Both the position numbers and the translations under genes were made by a program. A stretch of 64,000 nt of DNA from Bog-473 sp963809825 (GTDB taxonomy: Bacteria > Actinomycetota > Acidimicrobiia > Acidimicrobiales > RAAP-2), in the NCBI GenBank assembly GCA_963809825.1, contig CAWELJ010000011.1, positions 124,001 through 188,000 of the forward strand. The letters are read 5' to 3'. Position 1 is the first letter of the stretch. Each line of letters opens with the position of its first letter. Under the pieces are notes generated by a model. That model searched no databases. It saw only the letters and a program-made list of their open reading frames with translations, and had not been told where the DNA came from. This document shows, piece by piece, positions 51,873 to 59,231 of the stretch.

Positions 51873-53117
51873 TCACGAAGCCGCGAACACCACCGGGAGG
51901 GAGAGCGGGGAGCGAAAGGCCAGGCCCTCGATGTGCGGTGGCTCCGCCGCCGGGTCCAAGGTGATCGGCCCGAGCCGGTCGAAGAGCGTGTTGACGGCGA
52001 CCCGCGACTCCATGCGGGCGAGGTGCATGCCCAGGCAGACGTGCACGCCGAAGCCGAAGCCGACGTGCTGGCGCTGCGTTCGGAACATGTCGTAGCGGTC
52101 GGGGTCGGTGTACTTGCGCTCGTCGCGGTTGGCGGCACCGATCATCAGCGCGATGTCGGCCCCCTCGTCGATCGCCACGCCGGCCAGCTCGGTGGCCCGC
52201 GTGGCCCGTCGCAAAATGAGCGTCACCGGCGGTTCCCAGCGGAGCACCTCCTCGAAGGCCTGGGCGTACAACGAGCGGTCGCCGTAGAGCGCATTCAGCT
52301 GGCGCCGGTCACCGAGCAGGGCGAACAGGAGGCTGCCCGTGGCGCGGTAGGTCGTCTCGACGCCGGCGGGCAGCAGGAGGCGAAGGAACGAGTAGATCTC
52401 CTCGTCGCTGAGGCGCTCCCCGTCGACCTCGGCCCGCACCAGATCGCTGATCAGGTCGTCGCCCGGCGCGGCACGGCGCTCCGCCATCACCTCGACGAAG
52501 TAGTCGCGCAATGCAGCCGACGCGGCCACGCCGCGGTCCCAGTTCGCCGCGACGCTCGTCAGCTCGAGGGCCCAGCGCTGGAACCGCGGGTAGTCGGCGC
52601 GGGGGAGCCCGAGGATGCGGGCGATCACCTGCACCGGGAAGTTGAACGTCACCTCCCGCACCAGATCCGACCGGCCCCGCTGAACGAACGAGTCGATGAG
52701 CTCGTTGACCACCACGGCCACGAGCTCGTCCTCCCAGCGCTCGAGCATCCGGGAACGGAAGCTCGAAGCGACGAGGGAGCGGATCTTCCGGTGCTCGGGC
52801 TCGTCCATCTGCAGGATGGTCCGGCCCATCACCATCCCCACGACGTCGGCGTAGACCGCATTCGAGTATGTCTCGTCGTCGCGCAGCACCTGCACGACCT
52901 CGTCGAACCCGAAGACCGTCACCGGCGGCGGCTTGGCCGGGTCGGCGATCTCCGCGCCCTCGCCCAGGTCGATCGGCCCGGTGTGGACCGGTGACTCCCG
53001 GCGCAGCTCGTGGAGCCTCGGGTACGGGTCCCGGATGTTCCCGCTGACCACGTCCTTCAGCTCGAAGGGGTCGAACGGCACCGCCGCGGCATCCGGCGCC
53101 GGATTAATTCCTGGCAT
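51873..53117 (-). CDS. cytochrome P450
   Basis: A 414-residue bacterial class I P450. The I-helix oxygen site reads LLPAGVETTYRA, the K-helix ExxR is EEVLRWEP, and the heme loop FGFGVHVCLGMHLAR holds the axial Cys. No membrane segment is present. It would hydroxylate a hydrophobic substrate with electrons from the ferredoxin at 50434. It is first in a same-strand cluster: P450, Ltp, ferredoxin, fused FadE, CMD-like, FadE. Operator copy 7 and a TATATA box lie 48-67 bp upstream, shared with the divergent TetR gene. Confidence 0.93.
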   Translation of the reverse strand: MPGINPAPDAAAVPFDPFELKDVVSGNIRDPYPRLHELRRESPVHTGPIDLGEGAEIADPAKPPPVTVFGFDEVVQVLRDDETYSNAVYADVVGMVMGRTILQMDEPEHRKIRSLVASSFRSRMLERWEDELVAVVVNELIDSFVQRGRSDLVREVTFNFPVQVIARILGLPRADYPRFQRWALELTSVAANWDRGVAASAALRDYFVEVMAERRAAPGDDLISDLVRAEVDGERLSDEEIYSFLRLLLPAGVETTYRATGSLLFALLGDRRQLNALYGDRSLYAQAFEEVLRWEPPVTLILRRATRATELAGVAIDEGADIALMIGAANRDERKYTDPDRYDMFRTQRQHVGFGFGVHVCLGMHLARMESRVAVNTLFDRLGPITLDPAAEPPHIEGLAFRSPLSLPVVFAAS

Positions 53118-53164
53118 TTCGCCCCATTCCCCCCTATGTTGGGGTGCAACGGGGGAGCCGAACC

Positions 53165-53178
53165 TGACTCCCGTGTCA
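53165..53178. promoter_or_regulatory. candidate operator, TGACRCNNGYGTCA palindrome (copy 7)
   Basis: TGACTCCCGTGTCA lies between the P450 and the divergent TetR gene and abuts a TATATA box. It would fit autoregulation of the TetR protein together with control of the P450 operon. Confidence 0.65.
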
Positions 53179-53184
53179 TATATA
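53179..53184. promoter_or_regulatory. self-complementary TATATA -10 box between P450 and TetR genes
   Basis: TATATA reads the same on both strands and is a rare A+T island in this G+C-rich DNA. On the minus strand it would start transcription inside operator copy 7, about 60 nt before the P450 ATG; on the plus strand it would give the TetR gene a leader of about 165 nt. Confidence 0.45.
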
Positions 53185-53355
53185 GCAAACGAGGGTTGGG
53201 GCGTCGAGAGCCGGTGGGGCTCTCAGCATTCGTGGCTCGGGGGCAGGAACATCTGCCGCACCGCAAGGCACGGGCGCACCCCGGCGTTCATTTGGAGCAA
53301 AGCGGAGGGGGGCAGCAGACAGGAACTTCGAATTCCCGAACCGAGAGGCGGAGAA

Positions 53356-54015
53356 ATGGGAATGCAGATGACGGTCGACTACGACGCCAAGAGCCCGAGC
53401 TATCCCGAACAGAACGGTGCCGGGCACGGTGAAGGGTCGGCTACGAGGCGGCGGATCCTCCACATCGCCCTGACCCTGATGTCCCAGCGGGGCGTCGACG
53501 GGACGAGCATGCGGGACTTGGCGGGCGCGGCGGGGCTCAACGTGGCCTCGCTGTACCACTACTTCCCCTCCAAGCAGGATCTGCTCCAGGCGGTCCTGGT
53601 GGAACAGGGCTTCTTCCCCATCCGGGCGCCCCGGCCCGAGCTCGACGGCGAGGGGCCGGACGAGGCCAGCCTGGCGGCGCTCCTGGCCGACATCCTGGTG
53701 TCGATGTTCGACGTCGAGGACTTCGTCCGCCTGATGGTCGGCGAGTCGATCCGCGGGGAGTCGACCGCGCTGGCCGTGGGTCGCGATCTCTTCAACTCGT
53801 TCCAGGACCAGATTGAACAGTGGGTCGCCACGCACCGGGCCGACCTGGTCGAGCGCGCCGGGGCGGCCGAGGTCTCCCGGCTCCTCAGCGCCATGGTCGT
53901 CGGGCTGTTCGTCCAGCACGCCGCCGGCGTGCTCGGCGAGGAGGAAGGCGACCTCACCGCGCTGTCGCTGCAGCGGGCACAGGAGACGGCCCGCATCCTC
54001 GAGCGCCCGGCCTGA
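53356..54015 (+). CDS. TetR-family transcriptional regulator
   Basis: A 219-residue repressor. The N-terminal helix-turn-helix (residues about 30-75) reads RRRILHIALTLMSQRGVDGTS, MRDLAGAAGLNVASLYHYFPSK and DLLQAVL, a canonical TetR DNA-binding domain; the rest is a helical ligand/dimer domain. The first about 28 residues are polar and probably flexible. AGAGG lies 7 nt before the ATG. It is divergent from the P450 operon, with operator copy 7 between. It is the only regulator with an HTH in the window and so the best candidate to bind the eight palindromes. Confidence 0.92.
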   Translation: MGMQMTVDYDAKSPSYPEQNGAGHGEGSATRRRILHIALTLMSQRGVDGTSMRDLAGAAGLNVASLYHYFPSKQDLLQAVLVEQGFFPIRAPRPELDGEGPDEASLAALLADILVSMFDVEDFVRLMVGESIRGESTALAVGRDLFNSFQDQIEQWVATHRADLVERAGAAEVSRLLSAMVVGLFVQHAAGVLGEEEGDLTALSLQRAQETARILERPA

Positions 54016-54030
54016 CCGCCTCCCCCCAGA

Positions 54031-55770
54031 TCAGGGGGTCGGAGCCGGGCTCGCCGCCTCGGCGGGCGCCCCGCCGGGCATGTCCTCGAGGTCCGGGATC
54101 CGGACGAGCCGGTCCTCGGCCAGCGCCGGCCGGCCGTGCGCGAACAGGCGGCGGACGGGCCAGCCGGCCAGGGTGTGCAGGTCGGTCCCGAGGTCCGGTT
54201 CGCCCGCCACCCACTCGTCGATGCGGGCCGCCCAGTCGATGTCCCCGGCGTCCCAGGTCCCGTAGAGCTTGGCGTCGGTGAGGAGGAGCGGGCGGAACTG
54301 GCCGCCGAGGACGAGCTCCCAGACCGCCAGCGCGGACCCCGGGTTGTGCGACGTCGAGATGTCGTCGAAGGCGACGACACCCCCGGGCCGCAACAGCGCG
54401 CGGGCCGTCGCCGCATCGTGGCGGACGACGTCGTAGCTGTGGCCGCCGTCGACGTGCACCATCCGGCAGGTGCCGGCCAGGCCGTCGGCATCGATGACCG
54501 CCGACGGCCCCACGATGATGTCGGGCAGCTCGACATGGAAGCGGTGGTACTGCTCTTCGAACCCCTGCCGCGTGACGCCGGCATACCAGTGGTTGAACAC
54601 CGGGAAGCTCTCTTCGTCGATCGCCTCGACGTGCTCGAACACGTCACACACCGTGAGCCGCTCGTGCGGTGGGCGAGCCAGGTGCCCGAGGAGGATCGCG
54701 CTCTTTCCGTAGTAGGCGCCGATCTCGAAGAGGTCGCCCCCGACCCCGTGCACGCGCTGGAGCCGGTCGAGCTCGACGAGGATGCGGAAGTCGAGCGGGG
54801 AGAACCACCCCGGCACCGTGTCGAGCGCGTAGTAGTAGGCGCCGATCGCCGGCGCCATCGCCTCCGTCGGGTTGGCCGCGGCGACAGTGGTCGTGCGCAC
54901 CAGGTGCGCCACCGCCTTGGCGGCGTCGCGCAACCGGGTGTCCCCGACGAGCTCGTGGGACCGGCCGCCGACGGTGATGGCGCCGTCCCGGTAGCTCAGC
55001 GCCTCCCATTCGCGGTCGAGCGTGCGCTCTCGTGCCATTTGCCACCAGCGCTTCACGTGCCACGACGCCTCGGCCTCGAGGGGCCCGTTCTCCTCGGCCT
55101 CTCGTCGCCCGTGGTCGAGCTTGCCGGCGAGCGTCGAGAACGCGCGCATCGGCGCGTGCAGGCAGGTGAGCCTGTCCGTCGCCCTGCCGCCACGGACGCC
55201 GGTGCTGTGGTTTCCCTTCGGCACCGAGAGGCCGGGCCGTCCCCGGTGCACGCACTTTGGCGTGTACATGATCTCCACCCAGCCCAGCTCCTCTTCCCGC
55301 ACCAGGCGCGGGAGATCCTCCATCGGCCCGACCTGATGCTCGGGCCGCATCGTCATTGACACCAGGCAGCCCGGTCGCGCCGCCAGGACGTCGCGGCGCT
55401 GGACGAACGTCACCAGGTCGACGAAGAGCGCTTCCACCTCGGCCGGCGTGTCCTCGAGGACGGCACGGAACGGCGCGCCGTCGCCGACCCAGAACTCGTC
55501 GGCGTCGATCGGGAGGACCCAGTCCGCTCCCTCCATGACGGCGAACCGGGCCAGCCGGGTCGTCCGGTCCGCCTGGTACATCGGGCCGATCTCGCTCGCC
55601 ACACGGATCGGCAGCTCCTCGGCCAGCTCCGAGACGATGTCGATCGTCCCGTCGATGGAGCCGTTGTCGATCACGATCGCCTCGTCGATCACGGAGGCGA
55701 AGTGGTGCCGCAGGTTGGTCTCGATGATGTCCGCCTCGTTGCGCAGGATGTAGAGGCCCACGACGTGCAC
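54031..55770 (-). CDS. family 2 glycosyltransferase-methyltransferase fusion
   Basis: A 579-residue two-domain protein. Residues 1 to about 240 are a GT-A glycosyltransferase-like domain, with YILRNEADIIETNL, VIDNGSIDGT and the DxD site in PIDADEFW. Residues about 330-550 are a class I SAM methyltransferase of the Methyltransf_24 type, with LFEIGAYYGKSAILLG (motif I), VHVDGGHSYDVV and VVAFDDIS. The middle is helical. It starts with GTG, 6 nt after TACACT. Such fusions often modify surface glycans, with a glycosyl transfer and a sugar methylation in one chain. Confidence 0.85.
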   Translation of the reverse strand: MHVVGLYILRNEADIIETNLRHHFASVIDEAIVIDNGSIDGTIDIVSELAEELPIRVASEIGPMYQADRTTRLARFAVMEGADWVLPIDADEFWVGDGAPFRAVLEDTPAEVEALFVDLVTFVQRRDVLAARPGCLVSMTMRPEHQVGPMEDLPRLVREEELGWVEIMYTPKCVHRGRPGLSVPKGNHSTGVRGGRATDRLTCLHAPMRAFSTLAGKLDHGRREAEENGPLEAEASWHVKRWWQMARERTLDREWEALSYRDGAITVGGRSHELVGDTRLRDAAKAVAHLVRTTTVAAANPTEAMAPAIGAYYYALDTVPGWFSPLDFRILVELDRLQRVHGVGGDLFEIGAYYGKSAILLGHLARPPHERLTVCDVFEHVEAIDEESFPVFNHWYAGVTRQGFEEQYHRFHVELPDIIVGPSAVIDADGLAGTCRMVHVDGGHSYDVVRHDAATARALLRPGGVVAFDDISTSHNPGSALAVWELVLGGQFRPLLLTDAKLYGTWDAGDIDWAARIDEWVAGEPDLGTDLHTLAGWPVRRLFAHGRPALAEDRLVRIPDLEDMPGGAPAEAASPAPTP

Positions 55771-55776
55771 CCAGCG

Positions 55777-55782
55777 AGTGTA
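55777..55782 (-). promoter_or_regulatory. -10 box of the glycosyltransferase-methyltransferase gene (leaderless)
   Basis: The minus strand reads TACACT, which ends 6 nt before the GTG at 55770. Confidence 0.45.
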
Positions 55783-55812
55783 AGTCGGGGGTTGCCACGT
55801 GGTGGCGTGGGT

Positions 55813-56244
55813 TCAGTTGCTGTAGTGCGCGTCCGCGTCAGCCAGCCGTTCGGCGAGCCGGGCCAGCATCTTGACGCCGATGCCCGGGGTGGTCATCAGC
55901 ATCGACTTGAACTCACGGGCATCGAGCACCAGCAGTTCCATGTCCGTCTCGGCGACGACGTCGGCCGTGCGGACTCCTCCGTGCAGGAGGGCCAGCTCAC
56001 CGAAGTAGCCGCCGGTCGTGAACTGGGCGACCTGGCGCTTCCCCACGCGGCACGAGGCCACGCCGGAGAGGACCAGGAAGAATTCGCGGCCGGCGGAGCC
56101 CTGCTCGGTGAGGATCTCCCCCTGGTCGACGTTGACGGGCGTGCCGAGCTGGGCGACGGCCCGCAACTCTCCCTGCGAACATCCGGAGAAGAGCGGCACC
56201 GCCTTCAGGAGATCGATCTGCTGCTTGGGGATGCGAGCGCGCAT
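55813..56244 (-). CDS. cyclic-nucleotide-binding domain protein
   Basis: A 143-residue stand-alone cNMP-binding domain. VPLFSGCSQGELRAVAQ opens it, GEILTEQGSAGREFFLVLSG covers the first beta-roll strands (split here for length), and the phosphate-binding cassette reads GELALLHGGVRTADV, which keeps the conserved Glu and Arg. No HTH or other effector domain follows, so it may regulate a partner protein. The ATG at 56244 was chosen because the domain begins 10 residues later. It follows the CoA ligase on the same strand, with a 104-bp gap. Confidence 0.85.
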   Translation of the reverse strand: MRARIPKQQIDLLKAVPLFSGCSQGELRAVAQLGTPVNVDQGEILTEQGSAGREFFLVLSGVASCRVGKRQVAQFTTGGYFGELALLHGGVRTADVVAETDMELLVLDAREFKSMLMTTPGIGVKMLARLAERLADADAHYSN

Positions 56245-56348
56245 GTGACCACCCGTCTTCCGTTTGTACTGCCTCGGAATGCCAGCGGGAGCGTACCTCC
56301 CCCAACCCCCGTGCGCCGGGTTCTTCGGTTGGCGGTGGCGCCCCGGGC

Positions 56349-57992
56349 TCACCGTCCGGCCCGCAGCCGTGCGCGCAGCACGAACTTCTGCACCTTGCCC
56401 GAGGCGGTCCTCGGCAGGTCGTCGACGGTCCGCAGTTCCTCGGGCCACTTCTGGCGGGCCAAGCCGGCCGCGGCGAGGTGGGCCCGCACGGCCTCGAGGT
56501 CGGGGGCGTCGATCCCGGGCTGCATGCGGAAGAACGCGCACCCGTGCTCCCCCAGACGCTCGTCCGGGGCGGCGACGACCGCGACCTCCGCCACGCCCTC
56601 CATGTGGGCCAGCAGTTGCTCGACTTCGGCCGCACTGACGTTCTCCCCACCACGGATGATGATGTCCTTCACCCGGTCGGTGATGGTCAGATAGCCGTCG
56701 GCGTCGATGATGCCGACGTCACCGGTGTGGAACCATCCTCCCTCTTCGATCGCCTCCGCAGTCAGGGCGGGGTCGGTGTAGCCGGCGAAGCGATCGGGGC
56801 CGCGGGAGAGGATCTCGCCCGGTTTGCCCACCCCGACGTCCTTGCCCTCCTCGTCGACCGTGCGGATCTCGACCCCGGCGAGCGGTGTGCCGTCGGTGTG
56901 GATGCGCTTCTCGCGGGGCGCCTCGTGCTCGGAGCCGGTGATCGAGGGGTGCTCGGTGCTGCCGTAGGAGCGCACGAGCGAGATCCCCAGAGCGTCGGCC
57001 CGCTCGGCGACCGCGTCGGGGATGGGCGAACCACCCAGTCCGATGAAGTGCATGAGCTCGACGTGCTCGGGCCCGAAGCCGGGGCAGTCGAGCAGGCTGG
57101 TGAAGAAATAGGTCGACCCGCTGCCCGCCGCGATGCCCTCCTCGACCATGGCATCGAGCACGGTGGGCGGGTCCCAGCCGTCGATCATGTAGATCGGTTT
57201 GCCGCCCACCAGCGGGCAGAGCAGGCCACCGAGCATCCCGATGGCATGGCCGACGGGCGCACCAACCAACGACGGCCTGTCCCGGTTCGCCTGGTGGCTC
57301 GACAGCTGGCGCACCTCGCAACCCAACGTCCGATGAGTGTGCACGACACCCTTGGGGTCCGCGGTGGTGCCCGAGGTGTACCCGATGACGGCCGGGCTGT
57401 CGGGATCGACGGCCACCGGGCCGTCCATCGGCGCCGCCGCGCGCAGCGGGTCGAAGGGCAGCAGGTCCGGGGCGCCGCCTGTGTCGCCCACGACGAAGAC
57501 CTTTTCGAGCTCGGTCAAGCCGTCCCGGACCGTCGCCAGCTCGGCCAGGAAGTCGCGCTTGCCGTACGTGGACACGATGACGAGGGCGCGCGCTCCGCTT
57601 TGGCGCAGGATGAACCCGACCTCCTTGGGTCCGTAGAAGTGCACGATCGGCACGATCGTCACGCCGAGGATGGTGCAGGCGTAGAACGTGATGGCGGCCT
57701 CCACCCAGTTCGGCAGCTGGAAGGCGACGACGTCGCCCGGGCCGAGGCCGTGGGCGCGCAGGCCGCCGGCCACGCACAGGGCCTCGTGGTACACGTCCCC
57801 CACCGTCCCCAGGTACGGGTTGGTGGGCGACCAGATCCGCAGGCGGCGCCCGGGGTCCTCGAGGAGGGCGTCGCTCAAGAGCTTCCCGAGGGTGCGGTCG
57901 TCCCAGTTGCCGTCGCGCCGATACCGCGCGGCCAGGTCGGCCGGCATGGGGCTCAGCGTGAAGCGGGCCGAGTCAGCGGGTGATGCAGTCAT
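56349..57992 (-). CDS. acyl-CoA synthetase / AMP-binding CoA ligase
   Basis: A 547-residue adenylate-forming ligase, the longest of the three here and similar in layout to cyclohexanecarboxylate and medium-chain acyl ligases. The P-loop reads GYTSGTTADPKGVVH, RSYGSTEHPS is A5, TGDVGIIDADGYLTITDR is A7/A8, and the catalytic Lys lies in ASGKVQKFVL. IRGGENVSAAEVE is canonical. The FadE gene upstream at 58038 ends 45 bp before it, so the two are probably co-transcribed, and it would feed that FadE pair. Confidence 0.9.
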   Translation of the reverse strand: MTASPADSARFTLSPMPADLAARYRRDGNWDDRTLGKLLSDALLEDPGRRLRIWSPTNPYLGTVGDVYHEALCVAGGLRAHGLGPGDVVAFQLPNWVEAAITFYACTILGVTIVPIVHFYGPKEVGFILRQSGARALVIVSTYGKRDFLAELATVRDGLTELEKVFVVGDTGGAPDLLPFDPLRAAAPMDGPVAVDPDSPAVIGYTSGTTADPKGVVHTHRTLGCEVRQLSSHQANRDRPSLVGAPVGHAIGMLGGLLCPLVGGKPIYMIDGWDPPTVLDAMVEEGIAAGSGSTYFFTSLLDCPGFGPEHVELMHFIGLGGSPIPDAVAERADALGISLVRSYGSTEHPSITGSEHEAPREKRIHTDGTPLAGVEIRTVDEEGKDVGVGKPGEILSRGPDRFAGYTDPALTAEAIEEGGWFHTGDVGIIDADGYLTITDRVKDIIIRGGENVSAAEVEQLLAHMEGVAEVAVVAAPDERLGEHGCAFFRMQPGIDAPDLEAVRAHLAAAGLARQKWPEELRTVDDLPRTASGKVQKFVLRARLRAGR

Positions 57993-58037
57993 GTCGACGA
58001 CTCTAGGAACTCGGACGGGCGCTCGGAAGGCTACGGC

Positions 58038-59132
58038 TCACGCCGACTCGATGAAGAGCGACGCCAGCCGGTGGCGCTGTGCGCCCGCGCCGCCGAAGAG
58101 GAGCTCGTTCTGCTTCACCCGCTTGAAGAGGAAGTGGGCGTCGTTGGCCCACGTGAAGCCCACGCCGCCGTGCAGCTGGATGTCGTCGCCCGTCACCCGC
58201 ACGCCGGCCTCGGCGGCGTAGCCGGCCGCCATGGCCGCCGCCTGGCCGCGCTCGGGCGCCTCGGTGTCCGAGGCCCAGGCGGCGAACTGGAACCCGGCCC
58301 GGGCCATCTCGACCTGTTGGAACATCTCGACCAGCCGGTGGCGCACCGTCTGGTAGGTGGCGACGGGCTTGTCGAAGACGACCCGCTCCGAGGTGTACGA
58401 GATCGCCTCCGCGAGCGCCCGGTCGGCGGCGCCCACGGTCTCGGCCGCCAGCGCCACCGCGATGTCGTCCTGCACGCGCTGCCACAGCCCGGTCTGGTTG
58501 CCCGGCGGCCCGAGTGGCACGGCGGGGGTGTCGTCGAGCTCGAGCCGGGCGAGCTTGCGGGTGGGGTCGAGCGAGGGCACGAGCTCACCAGCGGGCGCCT
58601 CGAGGAGGTAGGAGCGCACGCCCTCCTCGCTGCGTGCCACGACGATGGCCCAGTCCGCCGTGTGCCCGTCGACGACGGCGGGCTTGTGGCCGGTCAGGAC
58701 CCACTGCGCCCCCTTGCGCCGCGCCCGGGTCCGCACCGTGCCCAGCGGCTCGCCGTTGCCCTGTTCCCCGAGCGCGACCGTCCCGCGCCGGGCGCCGGCC
58801 GCGAGGTCCCCCAGCAGCTCGGTGGCCCCGAGCGCCCGGGCGGCGAGCACGGCGGCGACCGCGGCGGAGAAGAAGGGGCCGGGCAGGGGGATGCGGCCCA
58901 TCTGCTCGAGCACGATGCACATTTCGAGCAGGCCGGCGCCGGTGCCGCCCTGGTCCTCGGGGACGAGGAGGCCGGTCCACCCGAGATCGACCAGCGTCGA
59001 CCACAACGCCGGCGTGACGCCGGGCGCGTCGTCGGCCAGTTGGCGCACGAGCTCCGGCCCGCACTCGCGCTCGAGCGCGCCGCGCGCCACCTCTTGCAGT
59101 GCGAGCTGTTCGTCGTCGTACGTGAAGTCCAC
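58038..59132 (-). CDS. acyl-CoA dehydrogenase (FadE-like, GIGFTWAND-type subunit)
   Basis: A 364-residue FadE-type subunit. It starts VDFTYDDEQLALQEVAR and carries LLVPEDQGGTGAG, RVVFDKPVATYQTVRH and GGVGFTWANDAHFLF, the same type as 38546 and the N-half of 48194. The SEPxAGSD signature is absent. I start at the GTG at 59132, after GGGGAGG; an ATG at 59183, right next to operator copy 8, would add 17 residues of Ala/Gly-rich sequence. It is divergent from the partner-type FadE at 59232. Confidence 0.87.
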   Translation of the reverse strand: MDFTYDDEQLALQEVARGALERECGPELVRQLADDAPGVTPALWSTLVDLGWTGLLVPEDQGGTGAGLLEMCIVLEQMGRIPLPGPFFSAAVAAVLAARALGATELLGDLAAGARRGTVALGEQGNGEPLGTVRTRARRKGAQWVLTGHKPAVVDGHTADWAIVVARSEEGVRSYLLEAPAGELVPSLDPTRKLARLELDDTPAVPLGPPGNQTGLWQRVQDDIAVALAAETVGAADRALAEAISYTSERVVFDKPVATYQTVRHRLVEMFQQVEMARAGFQFAAWASDTEAPERGQAAAMAAGYAAEAGVRVTGDDIQLHGGVGFTWANDAHFLFKRVKQNELLFGGAGAQRHRLASLFIESA

Positions 59133-59186
59133 GGCCTCCCCTGCGTCCTTCCCGGGCGGCGCCGTCGCGGCCGCTCCGCCCATCCC

Positions 59187-59200
59187 TGACGCCGGCGTCA
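59187..59200. promoter_or_regulatory. candidate operator, TGACRCNNGYGTCA palindrome (copy 8)
   Basis: TGACGCCGGCGTCA is a perfect 14-bp palindrome between two divergent FadE genes. It ends 18 bp before the TACCCT -10 box of the plus-strand gene, so it covers its -35 region. Confidence 0.68.
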
Positions 59201-59218
59201 CAGTACACGGCGGTCGAC

Positions 59219-59224
59219 TACCCT
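59219..59224 (+). promoter_or_regulatory. -10 box of the 59232 FadE gene (leaderless)
   Basis: TACCCT ends 7 nt before the GTG at 59232. Confidence 0.48.
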
Positions 59225-59231
59225 TCCCGGC

